Of a stretch of DNA of 64,000 bases, positions 41,901 to 51,929 are shown piece by piece. Under the pieces are notes generated by a model, which did not search any database, was not told the DNA's origin, and was given only the letters and a program-made list of their open reading frames with translations. The translations under genes were made by a program, and so were the position numbers. This stretch comes from Cymbomonas tetramitiformis. Its lineage: Eukaryota > Chlorophyta > Pyramimonadophyceae > Pyramimonadales > Pyramimonadaceae. Numbering within the stretch: position 1 is the stretch's first letter; every line of letters begins with the position of its first letter. The stretch lies in contig LGRX02034676.1 of NCBI GenBank assembly GCA_001247695.2, positions 36,811 to 100,810 on the forward strand, read 5' to 3'.

Positions 41901-43939
41901 TCCGCGCCAAGAGGAATACCGGCTGTCCGCAGGCGCTGCGCGTTCAACGCGGTAAGCATACCGAAAACGACACTACGCAAGCCCGGGCAGCAGACACCCA
42001 GTTCCCGGTACAACTGGTGATCGTCAAAGGATGAGAATGCATCGTCACGGGTAGCCCGTCGGTCCCAGAGAGCAGTGATGCCGTCGCCAGAGTCCTGCAA
42101 AGGCCGCGCCGGCGGACGTTCACCAGTTGGATGTTCACCGTCACCCCAAGTCAGGTTGGCGATCCTGTGCTTCACCGTGTCATCCGCGCGTCCCCACGCC
42201 TCAGCGCCGAGCACCCCGCGGAGTTTGTTCCAAGCAAGGCCTAGGTCCTCCACATTCAGGAGTGCATGCAGCTTCGCCTCGGCCTCGTCTAACTGGCAGT
42301 AATCGGCCAATGTGGCCGCCTGCCCCGGGTGCTTCTCATGCGCGGATAGTGGCGCCCGGACTTTAGCTTCGCGCCGCACACGCTGGCACGGACCACACAT
42401 CACGGCTCCGATAGTACGCAAAGCGTCACAACCCAGAACGCCTGATCTGCTCAGGGAACACGCCCAAACACCTGGCAAGGTGTCGTAGCCTCCCGCAAAT
42501 CGTATTTCGTCTCCACACGCGACGCACGTCATGCGGCACGCCAAGCCATATTGCGAGATGACACTGTGCGGGCTGCCGAGTACCGCGTTATTCAGGTCAA
42601 TGGTTGCCTTAGTACGCACTCTGGCTGCGGAGTAGATCACGAAGTAGAACTGCTTAGGACGAGTGCGGTCGAGCGGGAGGCGCCCACTTGGAGAAAGACC
42701 GCGGTGCGCCATGCGGTCGGCTGGCCAGAACCACAGTGTTCCCATGGGACCCCCGAGGTGAACACGACGTAAGGGAGCCGAAGTGGGATCGCCATGCCTG
42801 GAGTTTTGAACCACGAGGCTGTAATCCATCGAGCAAAACCTGTCCCAATGGCAGGCCCGCTGCGTTTCGGGTAGCACCTCCGTCAGGCAGTGTGCCCTCA
42901 GCAACAGGCCACATGAGAACACGTCGTAATCCGGCCAGCCCCAGGATCCCTTGCCTTCCTTGGGAAACTTGGTATCGGTGTGATGGAACTGTATAAAGCT
43001 CTCGAGGTCCCGCCCTAGAGGCGACGGCTTGTCGTAGGTCCGCTTCACCTCCATTCCCGTAGCATCAAAAATCCCAGACCGCAGCCTGTCGTCCACAAGG
43101 CCATGCTTCACGGTGGTGAAGATGGATGGGAGTAGCCAGTGCCCAACATGCCAGTCGGCTTGTATGGTATAGCGCGCGCCCTCACCCAGTTGATGAGATC
43201 CGGATGTGAAGTCCGCGCCGATTTCCTTATGAGAGAACAGGACCTCAGCCTTCAGCAAGTGGTAGTCTACCACATACGTCATGAACGCGGTGAGCATAGC
43301 ATTAAACCCGTCCGTGTGCTCACTACGTTGCTGCGCGAGCTCATCCTCGCACTCCGTTTTTTCCTGGGTCGCGCGCATCATCGAGGCATCCACGACTTGC
43401 ACCCAGTCACCAGGGTCGCCCAAGGTGTCCTCCGTTGTAACGCCAGCTGTCACGCCCTTGCGCCACAGCGCGTAGTGCTCCCGGAGGGTAGGCAGGGATA
43501 CCTCAGATGCTCCACTGCGCCACCTGTAATACATATCTTTCCAACTGGCACTGGCAACCAGGTGCCGGTCGCAAATGTCAATGATTTCCTTCAGGACGAC
43601 CTCCGAGCAGGCCGCATCCAGCATCTGCACGGACCACTTCCAATCCAAGGTGCATGCCTCCCCGTCTTCCACGGTGCCCTCTGCCGGGGGAGGGCGATCA
43701 GACGGATACGCCCACGATGGCAAGTCGCGCAGGACATCGGGTGTCAGGTTTTTGGGCATAATAGGCAGAAAGCCTGCTTCGTTGTGCCCGACTGGTTTCA
43801 CGGTGTCGGGAGGCGGGATCCTATGGACATGATCCTCTAGTAGTTCTTCCTCGACTTGTTTAGATGCAGCGTCATCGCCGTGGGCAACCTCGGGCAGGCA
43901 GTCGGGGAACATATGTGCGACAGCACGCAACACGAACAC
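38983..43939 (-). CDS. Long OTU-domain protein, two exons, internal TGA
   Basis: Exon 1 runs 43939-40721 and exon 2 50 bp-precise from 40050 to the stop at 38983; donor CAG/GTGCGT and acceptor CAG/GGACTC join in phase 0 (intron 40720-40051). The first ATG is 43912. Residues ~904-1048 form an OTU cysteine-protease fold signature: GDGNCWLHAL with catalytic Cys907, and downstream RVAHYVQFD with His1047. An in-frame TGA (40949-40951) lies between them. Residues ~430-530 hold CxxC pairs (CVACGDE, CGPCQ), possibly zinc-binding. OTU proteins usually remove ubiquitin; OTU or Ulp-type proteases are recurrent passengers of large eukaryotic transposons. The remaining ~850 N-terminal and ~350 C-terminal residues (C-terminal part acidic) are not recognised. 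Confidence 0.72.
40949..40951 (-). other. In-frame TGA splitting the OTU domain
   Basis: CTG TGA CCG; the frame continues for 76 further codons to a good splice donor and includes the OTU catalytic His. CGA to TGA at a CpG is the simplest cause. Stop readthrough or selenocysteine/recoding are alternatives without support. Confidence 0.8.
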
Positions 43940-44394
43940 CGTGTGACTTCCTCAGCAACGATATGCCACCGGGAAGCGCACAACATGTAGTTGCATGCAA
44001 ACGACAGGAGTATATACATGGTGAGCACGGCAAACCTCCCGAGAACAATATGCCCCCCATAGGAAACCCTCCGTGCACCTGTGTGTTAACCGGTGTGGCT
44101 CGTAACATTACCGGATAGGAAATCTCTATACGAGCTCGCACATACGAAAGAACCCCAAGACCCCCAGAGACAATAATGAGGTAGACCATTCATATGAGGC
44201 AGACGCTTGCATATAATAAGCTGGACACTAGCCTTGCAAAAGGTCACCATCCGGTAGGCAAATGCATGTATGTGTCTAGCGCGTTATGTGTGATGCGATA
44301 GGAATACATACATGGACCAATTTGTTTACGGCAATGTCGGCGCTATATATACATGTATACATTTGTCAAGTTCACATGTCGGCCCTATTGGAAA

Positions 44395-45499
44395 TCACTC
44401 AGCCGGCTCAATACGAGGCGGAAAATCCTTCTCACCGACGGTCTGGATCCTAGTGTGCTCAAACGTGCGCAGCAGATTCGCGGCTGTCGGACGCTTGTCC
44501 ATGTCTACGCTGAAGCATTGCTTCAGGCGCTGCATGAGTGCATGCTTCATGAATACATTCTGCGTTTTCGCTTGACTTAGGATATAGTCCCATTGGTGAC
44601 ATTCGCCACCAGCCTGCGGGTGCTGGAAGAGCTGGACCAGGAGTCCACCCACAGACCACATGTCTCCTGGCCTGCTTGGGCCGTGAGACCGGTGCTCAGG
44701 AGCAAGATAACGGTGGCGTTCTTGACCGAGAGTACGCTCGTCATGCGCAGACTTCAGGTTTGCTCGATCGACGCAGCCAACTCCGAAGTCGATGACTCGC
44801 AGCGTGATGTGATATGGTGATTGCATCGCTTGGGCAACGACCACATTGTTACCCTTGACGTCGCCGTGCACGATACCCTTGGAGTGCAACTGCGAAAACG
44901 CCTTCAGCAACTCATTGGCAAGTAGCAGCTTGACCTCCAAGGTTAATCCACCCTCAGGCGGAACCCGCATGAATTCCCACAGCGTCCGGCCGCGATCGGG
45001 CATGACGAGGAACGGAACTGGCCCGAACTGCAGCGCATCCCTAGTTCTGGTCTCCACACCATACCGTGAACAGGGCACGACGTAAGTGGGTGCTGCTCCC
45101 GACGCCAGTTTTGTCATGACTAGCTCCTGCGCACACCGCTTGAACTCCTTGGGCGGCTGCTTGGTCTTGGGGTGCGGCTCTAGCCCCGAGGTTTTGCAAA
45201 ACCTTTTGATCACGACCAGGTCCGTGCGGTCCAGTGTGCAACCTCGTGTGACGGCGCCGTACGCGCCACTCACCCGTTCGGCATCTTTCGGCTCGAGGAT
45301 ATTCGTCGGTTCCACATGGGAACACCCCGCGCGCGTGGCGACGTGACGTAAAAACGGGATGCCGTCGAACACGGTGCGAATTTGGTTTTCCAGATACTCC
45401 TGGATACCCTCGTCATAATGCCTGTTGTCCGCAGTAGTGATTCGTTGCTGCTGGCGCCGAAGGAAACGATTTGTGCGCCGTTTGAATTTTTTTCCCCGC
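44395..45499 (-). CDS. Protein kinase carried by the transposon
   Basis: A complete eukaryotic-type kinase domain. Numbering from 45372: Gly loop GAYG 36-39; VIK with Lys56; Glu83 for helix C; catalytic loop HGDVKGNN (His169, Asp171, Lys173, Asn176, with Gly replacing Arg of HRD); DFG 195-197; APE 224-226; DMWSVGG 237-243; KRPT near 293. All catalytic residues are present, so it should be active. The frame stays open upstream to a TTTCCTAG acceptor at about 45500, with a Lys/Arg-rich stretch (KKFKRRTNRFLRRQQQR) and no ATG, so the start is in an upstream exon. It is too divergent to assign to a kinase family. Why a transposon carries it is unknown. Confidence 0.85.
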
Positions 45500-46470
45500 T
45501 AGGAAACAAACCGCAAACCCAGGGTTGTTGGTTAACCTGGATCAGTGTACACCGTGTATATACGGTGTGGGATATTGCGGCCACCCAATGCACACACGGC
45601 GGCAAAAGGTGGCGCACACCGAAACATGTTGGACAACGCAAAGAACCGGACTGATGGGAGCGATATGCCCCCTAAGATAGCATGCCTGCCTAGGACTTGT
45701 CCGCTGTGTCACAGGTTAGGTGTCGGTTGCAGACACCATGGTATCAGCAACATCGGAGAGGTATGCTGGAAGGTAGGCAAAACGGACACAAACCGCGACC
45801 ACCTTCCGCGCCCGGCCCGTTGGCGGGCCACCGACGAGGTATGAGTACGGCACAGCCACGGTTCAACTTAGAGCGGCGGGTCTCGCAACCGGACATCTTT
45901 GGACACACCCCGAACCGGACAGGAGGACTCCGGGGGACGATATGGACGAGGCACGCTCGCGCGAGGAAATATTACGCAGCTTGCCGTGAGGTGAAACGCT
46001 TAAATTCCGCGGGTCCGTTGCGCGCACGGCCCGTGGGCGTGCAGCGCACGAGCAACACGGTACACGTCACGGGCGTGAGGTGAAACACTAAAACCCCGCG
46101 GCTACGAGGCGCGCACGGCCCGTTGGCGTGCAGCGCACGAGCAACACGGTACGCGTCACAGGCAGGCTGTAGTGGAAGCCAAAATAAGAACCGGGGGTCG
46201 GCCTGCAAGATGGATGACCGCATACTCGTTCGTTGGGAATGAAGTGTGTATATTCAGGGGGGGGGACGCAGCAGCGGAAGCGGGAATGGCGGGTGCAATG
46301 CGTACCTTGCTGCCAGCCGCAGCCGCCGCGTCTTCAGCAGCGGGGGGGGCGGAGGCACCCCCTCCAGCTTCGGCTGCGGTCGCTGATGGAGCATCCTAAG
46401 TAGGACGCAACAAACAACCGGAAGCACTTCAACAACCAGAAGCAGACCGCTGGCGACGGTATGTCCCCAG
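45500..46470. other. Intergenic, GC-rich, with short ACGGCCCG repeats
   Basis: Holds possible 5' exon and promoter of the kinase. At 46000-46160 a ~95-bp unit with GTGAGGTGAAAC, CGCGCACGGCCCG(T) and GCAGCGCACGAGCAACACGG is duplicated; it resembles a segment of the 220-bp satellite that follows. An Ala-rich plus-strand frame (46250-46399) is not convincing. Confidence 0.45.
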
Positions 46471-46479
46471 CAGCCCTCC

Positions 46480-47625
46480 GGCTTATATGAAGATCACCCT
46501 TTTAAAAAACAGGGACAAGAGGCTTGCATAACCCGCCGCATCGTTGCGCGACCGGCCCGTTGGCGATCAGCGCACGAGCCACACGGTCCGCAGAGGCTTC
46601 AACACATGTAAAAAATGAAACCCGGTGAACACGAAACGAAAACACTTCAAACGACGAGAAGCATACCACGCTAGCCAGAAGCAGACCGCTGGCGACGGTA
46701 TGTCCCCAGCAGCCCTCCGGCTTATATCAAGATCACCCTTATAAAAAACAGGGACAAGAGGCTTGCATAACCCGCCGCATCGATGCGCGACCGGCCCGTT
46801 GGCGATCAGCGCACGTGCTACACGGTCCGCAGAGGCTTCAACACAGTAAAAAAATGAAACCCGGTGAACACGAAAATGAAACACTTCAACCGACGAGAAG
46901 CATACCACGCTGGCGACGGTATGTCCCCAGCGTGACCTCCGGCTTATATGAAGATCACCCTTATAAAAAACAGGGACAAGAGGCTTGCATAACCGCCGCA
47001 TCGTTGCGCGACCGGCCCGTTGGCGATCAGCGCACGCGCTACACGGTCCGCAGAGGCTTCAACACATTAAAAAAATGAAACCCGGTGAACACGAAAATGA
47101 AACACTTCAACCAACCGGAAGCAGGCCAAGCTGGCGACGGTATGTCCCCAGCGTGACCTCCGGCTTATATGAAGAACACCCTTAAAAAAACAGGGACAAG
47201 AGGCTTGCATAACCGCCGCATCGTTGCGCGACCGGCCCGTTGGCGATCAGCGCACGCGCTACACGGTCCGCGGAGGCTTCAACACATTAAAAAAATGAAA
47301 CCCGGTGAACACGAAAATGAAACACTTCAACCAACCGGAAGCAGGCCACGCTGGCGACGGTATGTCCCCAGCGTGACCTCCGGCTTATATGAAGAACACC
47401 CTTTAAAAAAACAGGGACAAGAGGCTTGCATAACCGCCGCATCGTTGCGCGACCGGCCCGTTGGCGATCAGCGCACGCGCCACACGGTCCGCAGAGGCTT
47501 CAACACATTAAAAAAATGAAACCCGGTGAACACGAAAATGAAACACTTCAACCAACCAGAAGCAGGCCACGCTGGCGACGGTATGTCCCCAGCGTGACCT
47601 CCGGCTTATATAAAACGCTCGCAAC
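46480..47625 (+). repeat. 220-bp satellite, about five copies
   Basis: Unit of 220-240 bp: AAACAGGGACAAGAGGCTTG, CGCGACCGGCCCGTTGGCGA, CAGAGGCTTCAACACA, ATGAAACCCGGTGAACACGA, CTGGCGACGGTATGTCCCCA, CTCCGGCTTATAT. The last three copies differ by only a few bases (period 220-221 bp from 47061 to 47281 to 47502); the first two are 15-20 bp longer or carry partial duplications. Each unit stays open on the plus strand, starting at the ATGAAACCC, but the frame rotates with the period and the 'protein' has no domain. Confidence 0.85.
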
Positions 47626-47639
47626 AAGCTAAAAATGCA

Positions 47640-48211
47640 CAAATGCTCCGGTGCCGGCGTTTACCTTAGCGGGCCCAACTAACCCCGCGCCCCGATGTGC
47701 GCCACCGGGAGCCTGAACATCGCCCGCATCAGTTTACTCACACTTAAAATAAACGAACATTCTGTTCCACAATCTGCACTTACCGCGTTATTAGCAGTTC
47801 GCGGTTGCTTTCCAGCAGTCGCCAAGTTTGCGCTCCACTGGTCATCCATCTGTTATGAACGAACACCACGCAACCCCACCCTTTGGTTTGCAGTCTATAA
47901 ACGTGTGGATAAAAATATAACAGCGACCGTGCAACGATTTAGCACCTTACAAATTTTACAGACTCGGGTTTCTCTGGTAACAAATATATTATATATGCTG
48001 GTCTGCTCGGGCAGAACGTCAGCTCAGAAATGATTTCGCTAGCTACCTACGTCCAACTATCGTTCCATCCTACGTACGTAGCTAGATAGGTCTTAATAAG
48101 GTCTTCATGCGTTTGGTGTTCGCGGATGCACCTAGGATGCTACCGTAGATGATCCTGTCGATCGTCGATGGGCATGGGCGTTGTCAGTGGCGACTGCATT
48201 TTGAAATGATT
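47640..48211. other. No gene recognised, transposon interior
   Basis: A plus-strand 112-codon frame (47695-48033) has no recognised motif. A GCTAGCTACCTACG / CTACGTACGTAGCTAG inverted patch lies at 48039-48087. Confidence 0.35.
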
Positions 48212-48451
48212 ATCTCGCCAGGACACCCACATCACGGTGGCTGCGCTGGGTATTAACACTTTTCAAATGTATCGGCGAAACAGGCGTGTGTTCTGGCTCC
48301 AATATAATTCCCAGCAGCGTGATTATACCGCGATTAACAGATGCAGCCTTCCGTTAACACTCCTGAACTGTCCCATTAACACTCCCTCGCCAACGGTTAA
48401 CACTTTCTTCACACCTCATTAACACTTTTCCGCCTATAATATAGCCCATTA
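48212..48451 (+). repeat. 240-bp repeat, copy C
   Basis: Subterminal copy at the right end of the transposon, near-identical to B and the reverse of B'. It is followed by the terminal TTAACA-rich ~95 bp. Confidence 0.9.
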
Positions 48452-48497
48452 TGAAAATTTTCGCGTATTAACACTTGATTAACACCCAGTTTCCACA

Positions 48498-48546
48498 TTA
48501 ACACTATTTAACACTCGATTAACATTTTTTAACACATCATTAACAG
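48498..48546 (-). repeat. Right terminal inverted repeat
   Basis: On the minus strand CTGTTAATGATGTGTTAAAA and onward, matching the left end at 34318 at about 40 of 48 positions. Confidence 0.7.
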
Positions 48547-48559
48547 TTTTAAACACAAA

Positions 48560-48830
48560 TCCTTCCTAGTGTGAAGGCGTCGGTGGTGTGGGCCGGGGAG
48601 CGCTAGCTAGGTGGAATGCCGGTGTGGGCCCATAGAGCACCGGGTAGGTGGATGGACTGCCGGTGTGTGGGCCTAAGGAGCACTGACTGGCTGAAGTGCC
48701 GGTGTGTGCCCAGGGAGTGCTGACTGGTAGCACTGCCGGTGTGAGCCCATGGAGCGTTGGCTGGCTAGATGGACTGCCGGTGTGTGGGTGAGGGCGAGAG
48801 CACTGGCTTGTTATGATGGGAGTGGAAGGG
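48560..48830. repeat. GCCGGTGTG(T)GGGCCC-type intronic repeat
   Basis: Six to seven imperfect ~42-bp units (GACTGCCGGTGTGTGGGCC ... GAGCACTG..TGGCTGG) in the integrase intron just beyond the transposon's right end. The minus-strand frame across it (48566-48907) is Pro/Ser/Thr repeat and starts inside the preceding exon; it is intron read-through, not protein. Confidence 0.65.
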
Positions 48831-48907
48831 GAATGGATGGAAGGGTGTCGATCGGAATGACGGTTGGGTGGGGTGAGGTTGTGGTTTTCCTGTGGAAGAA
48901 AGCACAC

Positions 48908-50556
48908 CTGGATTATTTCGGCGGTGAAAGCGCGTCCGTTATCACATCTTATGTGAGTGGGTGGGTCTTTGCCGCTCCAAGCAGTCAGGAGGCACTGAGC
49001 GACAACATAGGCCTGAAAGAACAGGCACGAGGTTCATAAAGAGAAGTGTCAGGAAAGTGTATGGTTATTGGGTTGAAAGCGCTACAGACAGAAGCGCTAA
49101 TGTATGTAATACAGTGAAGGGTGGGTAGGCAAAATACAAATGGAGTGGAGACATACCTTCTCTGTGTCAGCCAGCCAACCATTTTGCAGGCCGCTTTCAC
49201 GCCAAATGCCATGGACCGCAGCTAGGTTGCCTTCATTGAAAGGAGTACAATCGATGGAGTACTCACGGTAGGTGTCGGTAGTCTGGATGGCCTTAATGAC
49301 TTTTGGTGCTGGTGGGAGGTTGCTCAAGGCGCAATGAAGGCACAAGCGGATGACAGGTAGAATAGCTTTGGGAGGGATGTTCCCCAAGTGGTGTGCACGG
49401 AAGGTGAAGGCCAAGTTGTCGCGCCGGCGACAGCCCAGGAGCAGATGGCCGGACATGATAACCCACTCGTGCTCGTGGGGGGGCACCAAGAGTATCCAGT
49501 CGGGAGAAGCGTCATCCTCGGTGGCAGCATTACGTCTGGCCAAAGGACGCGCCTGTGTGCGGAAGGAAATTCCAGAATTCACTTATCAAGTGTGCGCACA
49601 TCCAAACGCACAAAGGGCGTGGGGGATACACAAGGCAAGATAACGGAGTGCTGAATGCTGCAGTGCGCAGCAGTGAAGGCGGGTACCCAGTATCCATATG
49701 AGGAGGCAGGGCAAATTCCAAAATTCCGAAAGTCGCAATTGACGTGATAGGTAGAAAGGTGCACACCTGGTGCAAAAAGTCGAGCATGAGAGCCCAGTCC
49801 TTAGCCGCTGCCTCCCTGGCAATTTGTTGTTGAGCGTGGTTTGGTTCCAAGACCGTGATGTCACACGAACGAAGTCGCCCGCCACCCCACAGGGATTGTG
49901 GAACGAGCCTGCGATGAGTGAAATAGAAGAGCGTGCGTAAGTAAGGCCTTCGGAATTGATATGAAAGGGGGAATTTGCGGAAGAATAGTGTAGATACTGA
50001 GATATGCGGAAGTTATACCTTCGAGGCGTGGGTGCTTGGCGCTGCTCTTCACAAAAGGAGCGGAGGGCTTCATACGTTTTGTCGTCAAGGACACCCCATT
50101 GGTTACCCTTGTATTTGTGGTTGACCATTTTGGTTGGCGATCACTGTAACAAACCTGAAGTTAGTGAAGGTGTAGACGTGCTTAAACGTTTTGAGCGACG
50201 TGGAGGGGCAGCGGTATGTGTTTTGATATTAGAAAGAGCCTGCGCAACAAAAGCACCGAAAAGGAGGGGTTATGCAAGAAGTGTCTCAATGAAACTAGTA
50301 CTGCATTGTGTGTGGGTTAGGGAAAAGGGACCTACAACAATAAAAAGTGCAAGAGTGGAAATACCTTCGGAAGCTGCGGAGTGGAAAAGAATGAAGGCGA
50401 GCCAGTAGGTAAAAGAAACCGTTGGCTTTGCTCGGGAAGTGGGCTAAACTCGCGAGTCAAGCAAGTGAAGCAAGCACACACGCGTTTGTCTTCCTTAAAA
50501 AATGCAGAGATGGCTTGTTGTCCAGGCAGGGGCTTAAGTTTCTTCCTGACTGGCAT
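48908..50556 (-). pseudogene. DD35E integrase gene, 5' exons (PIP box to second catalytic Asp)
   Basis: Exons 50556-50365, 50143-50019, 49908-49767, 49552-49157 and 49012-48908; every junction has an AG acceptor and a GT donor and keeps phase. Exon 1 starts MPVRKKLKPLPG and then has Q13-x-x-I16-x-x-F19-F20, a canonical PCNA-binding (PIP) motif. Exon 4 has an H..H/C..C integrase-type finger (HHLGNIPP, CLHC) and the first catalytic Asp (YSIDCTPFN). Exon 5 has the second (RCDNGRAFT). The Glu is in the exon at 34059, across the intron holding the 14.2-kb transposon. The second exon begins with TGA where CGA would fit (50143-50141), a third lesion. Closest in type to Ty3/Ginger-like integrases, but intron-bearing and with no RT nearby. 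Confidence 0.75.
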
Positions 50557-50815
50557 ACGAAGTGAGGACGGAGTCGCCTGGGAGGTTTGGTGTCGGAGAT
50601 ATCTTGATGCTAGCCCCTTCGATATTTCTCAACTCTATCAGCCGGATCGCAAGCAAAGCGTACGCGCCACGCAACTCAGGATGCAACCTGTCTAAACGCA
50701 CACCTTCGTTATACAAGTCCTTCAAACTTCGTCGCCGACGCTTTAACAATGTTTTGATCGGTGCAATTTGAGATAAAATTTTGTTTCCTCTTTCACGTTG
50801 AGCTTGGCTTACCAT
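50534..50815 (-). CDS. Small hypothetical ORF
   Basis: 94 codons from an ATG (MVSQAQRERGNKIL), basic and helical-looking (LLKRRRRSLKDL), followed by RLHPELRGAYALLAIRLIEL. It ends 22 bp inside the first integrase exon, in another frame. A GTATGC donor near 50559 could splice it elsewhere. Not recognised; it may be an upstream exon or a separate short gene of the same element. Confidence 0.35.
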   Translation of the reverse strand: MVSQAQRERGNKILSQIAPIKTLLKRRRRSLKDLYNEGVRLDRLHPELRGAYALLAIRLIELRNIEGASIKISPTPNLPGDSVLTSYASQEET

Positions 50816-50869
50816 GAGAGAAATTTCGAATTTGAAAAATGTGCTCACAAACACATATCTGCTGTATAT

Positions 50870-51925
50870 CTATGCACGAACGGTAACAGCTGTTGCTCGA
50901 TGAACCTTTCGCCTTCCTTTTGCAAGTGAAGCAAGCACACACGCGTTTGTCCAGGAGGGTCTTTTAGACTTCTCCTTCGCTTGCGCTTGAATTATCGGTA
51001 GATTTCTAATCCGTAGCAAAGCGTTCGATTTGACTCAGTCCGTGGGGTCTCGTTCGATCATTTTAATTTTCGATTATATCCACGTCACCGGTCTATCGTC
51101 GGGATCTGTCATATATATCGGCCGCACGTAACACACTTGGGGCACCGAATGGTGTGTCGTGCGTTGATTTCACGTTCGCAGAGCCTCGCTAACTGGACGT
51201 GAAAAAGTCCGGGGAGTGATTGTTGTCACTCGACTGCGTCGCGAGTCTCGGTGGCGCTGGCGTTACTGTACTGCTCGGTATTAGTCGCCACATTCGCCAA
51301 CGCCATCGTCATTCCAACATGAACATCACCGGGTCGATCGTGGGCGTTGAAAATAGTATATATATTTATTTACGACGGTCACGAATGTATGTGGGGGCTG
51401 AGGAGCTCCCGGTTTCGTCGGATGCAAGGAAAGAACGATATGCATCTAGGCTACCGTATATATATGTATATATGTATATATGTATATATATATATATATG
51501 TATACGTATATATATATATATCACAGGTTCAAAGACACGTGCGAAGACCGAAGCGAAGACCGTCGAAGACCAAACCGGGTGGCGTTACGCGCGTGACACC
51601 GGAACAAGCGTTGCGAGGGACACGCACGTGGCATGATATTGATACCATTGCTGAGTCGAAATCGAATTCAGGTCATCGAAATTGAAAATAATGTCATTGA
51701 CGGCAGCCCATAAATAAATTGAATTGAGAGGTGGGTTTAGGGATTGAACCACAGGGCGTTATCCCTTAAAATACGTGGCGTTCGTCTCGCATTTGGAATC
51801 GGTAAATCGAAAAACAATGTTGATGTCGTTCATGGAATGGCGAATATTTAGCGATAGCCGATTCTAAAATTAGACATGGTCAATTGATGACAAATGCTAC
51901 GATCCATGGCCAGGCCATTAAACCC
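50870..51925. other. No gene recognised; TA-rich microsatellite
   Basis: An (ATGTATAT)n/(TA)n tract at 51458-51522. CAAGTGAAGCAAGCACACACGCGTTTGTC at 50922-50950 repeats part of 50458-50490, a short local duplication. Frames on the plus strand across the TA tract are Tyr/Ile runs and not genes. Confidence 0.5.
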
Positions 51926-51929
51926 TAAA

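Larger units (their letters stand above)
34318..48546 (-). mobile_element. 14.2-kb TIR transposon with tnp2-like transposase, OTU protease and protein kinase
   Basis: Both ends start CTGTTAAT on the inward strand. About 48 bp of terminal inverted repeat match at roughly 40 positions and are made of spaced GTGTTAA motifs. A TTT next to each end (34315-34317, 48547-48549) is a possible 3-bp target duplication, as CACTA elements make. Inside, all genes are on the minus strand: a kinase (44395-45499), the OTU protein (38983-43939) and a split tnp2-like transposase (35075-38416). TTAACA/GTGTTAA motifs are dense near both ends. The element sits in an intron of the DD35E integrase gene. The boundaries rest on the inverted repeat and on the host-gene splice phases. 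A composite of two adjacent elements meeting at 38.7 kb cannot be excluded. Confidence 0.75.

Noticed and set aside
46567..47001. Minus-strand 144-codon frame in the satellite
   Set aside because: Follows the 220-240 bp repeat and repeats itself; no start context or domain.
51735..51770. Possible B box (GGTTCAATCCC on the minus strand)
   Set aside because: No A box at the right distance and no tRNA-like stems.
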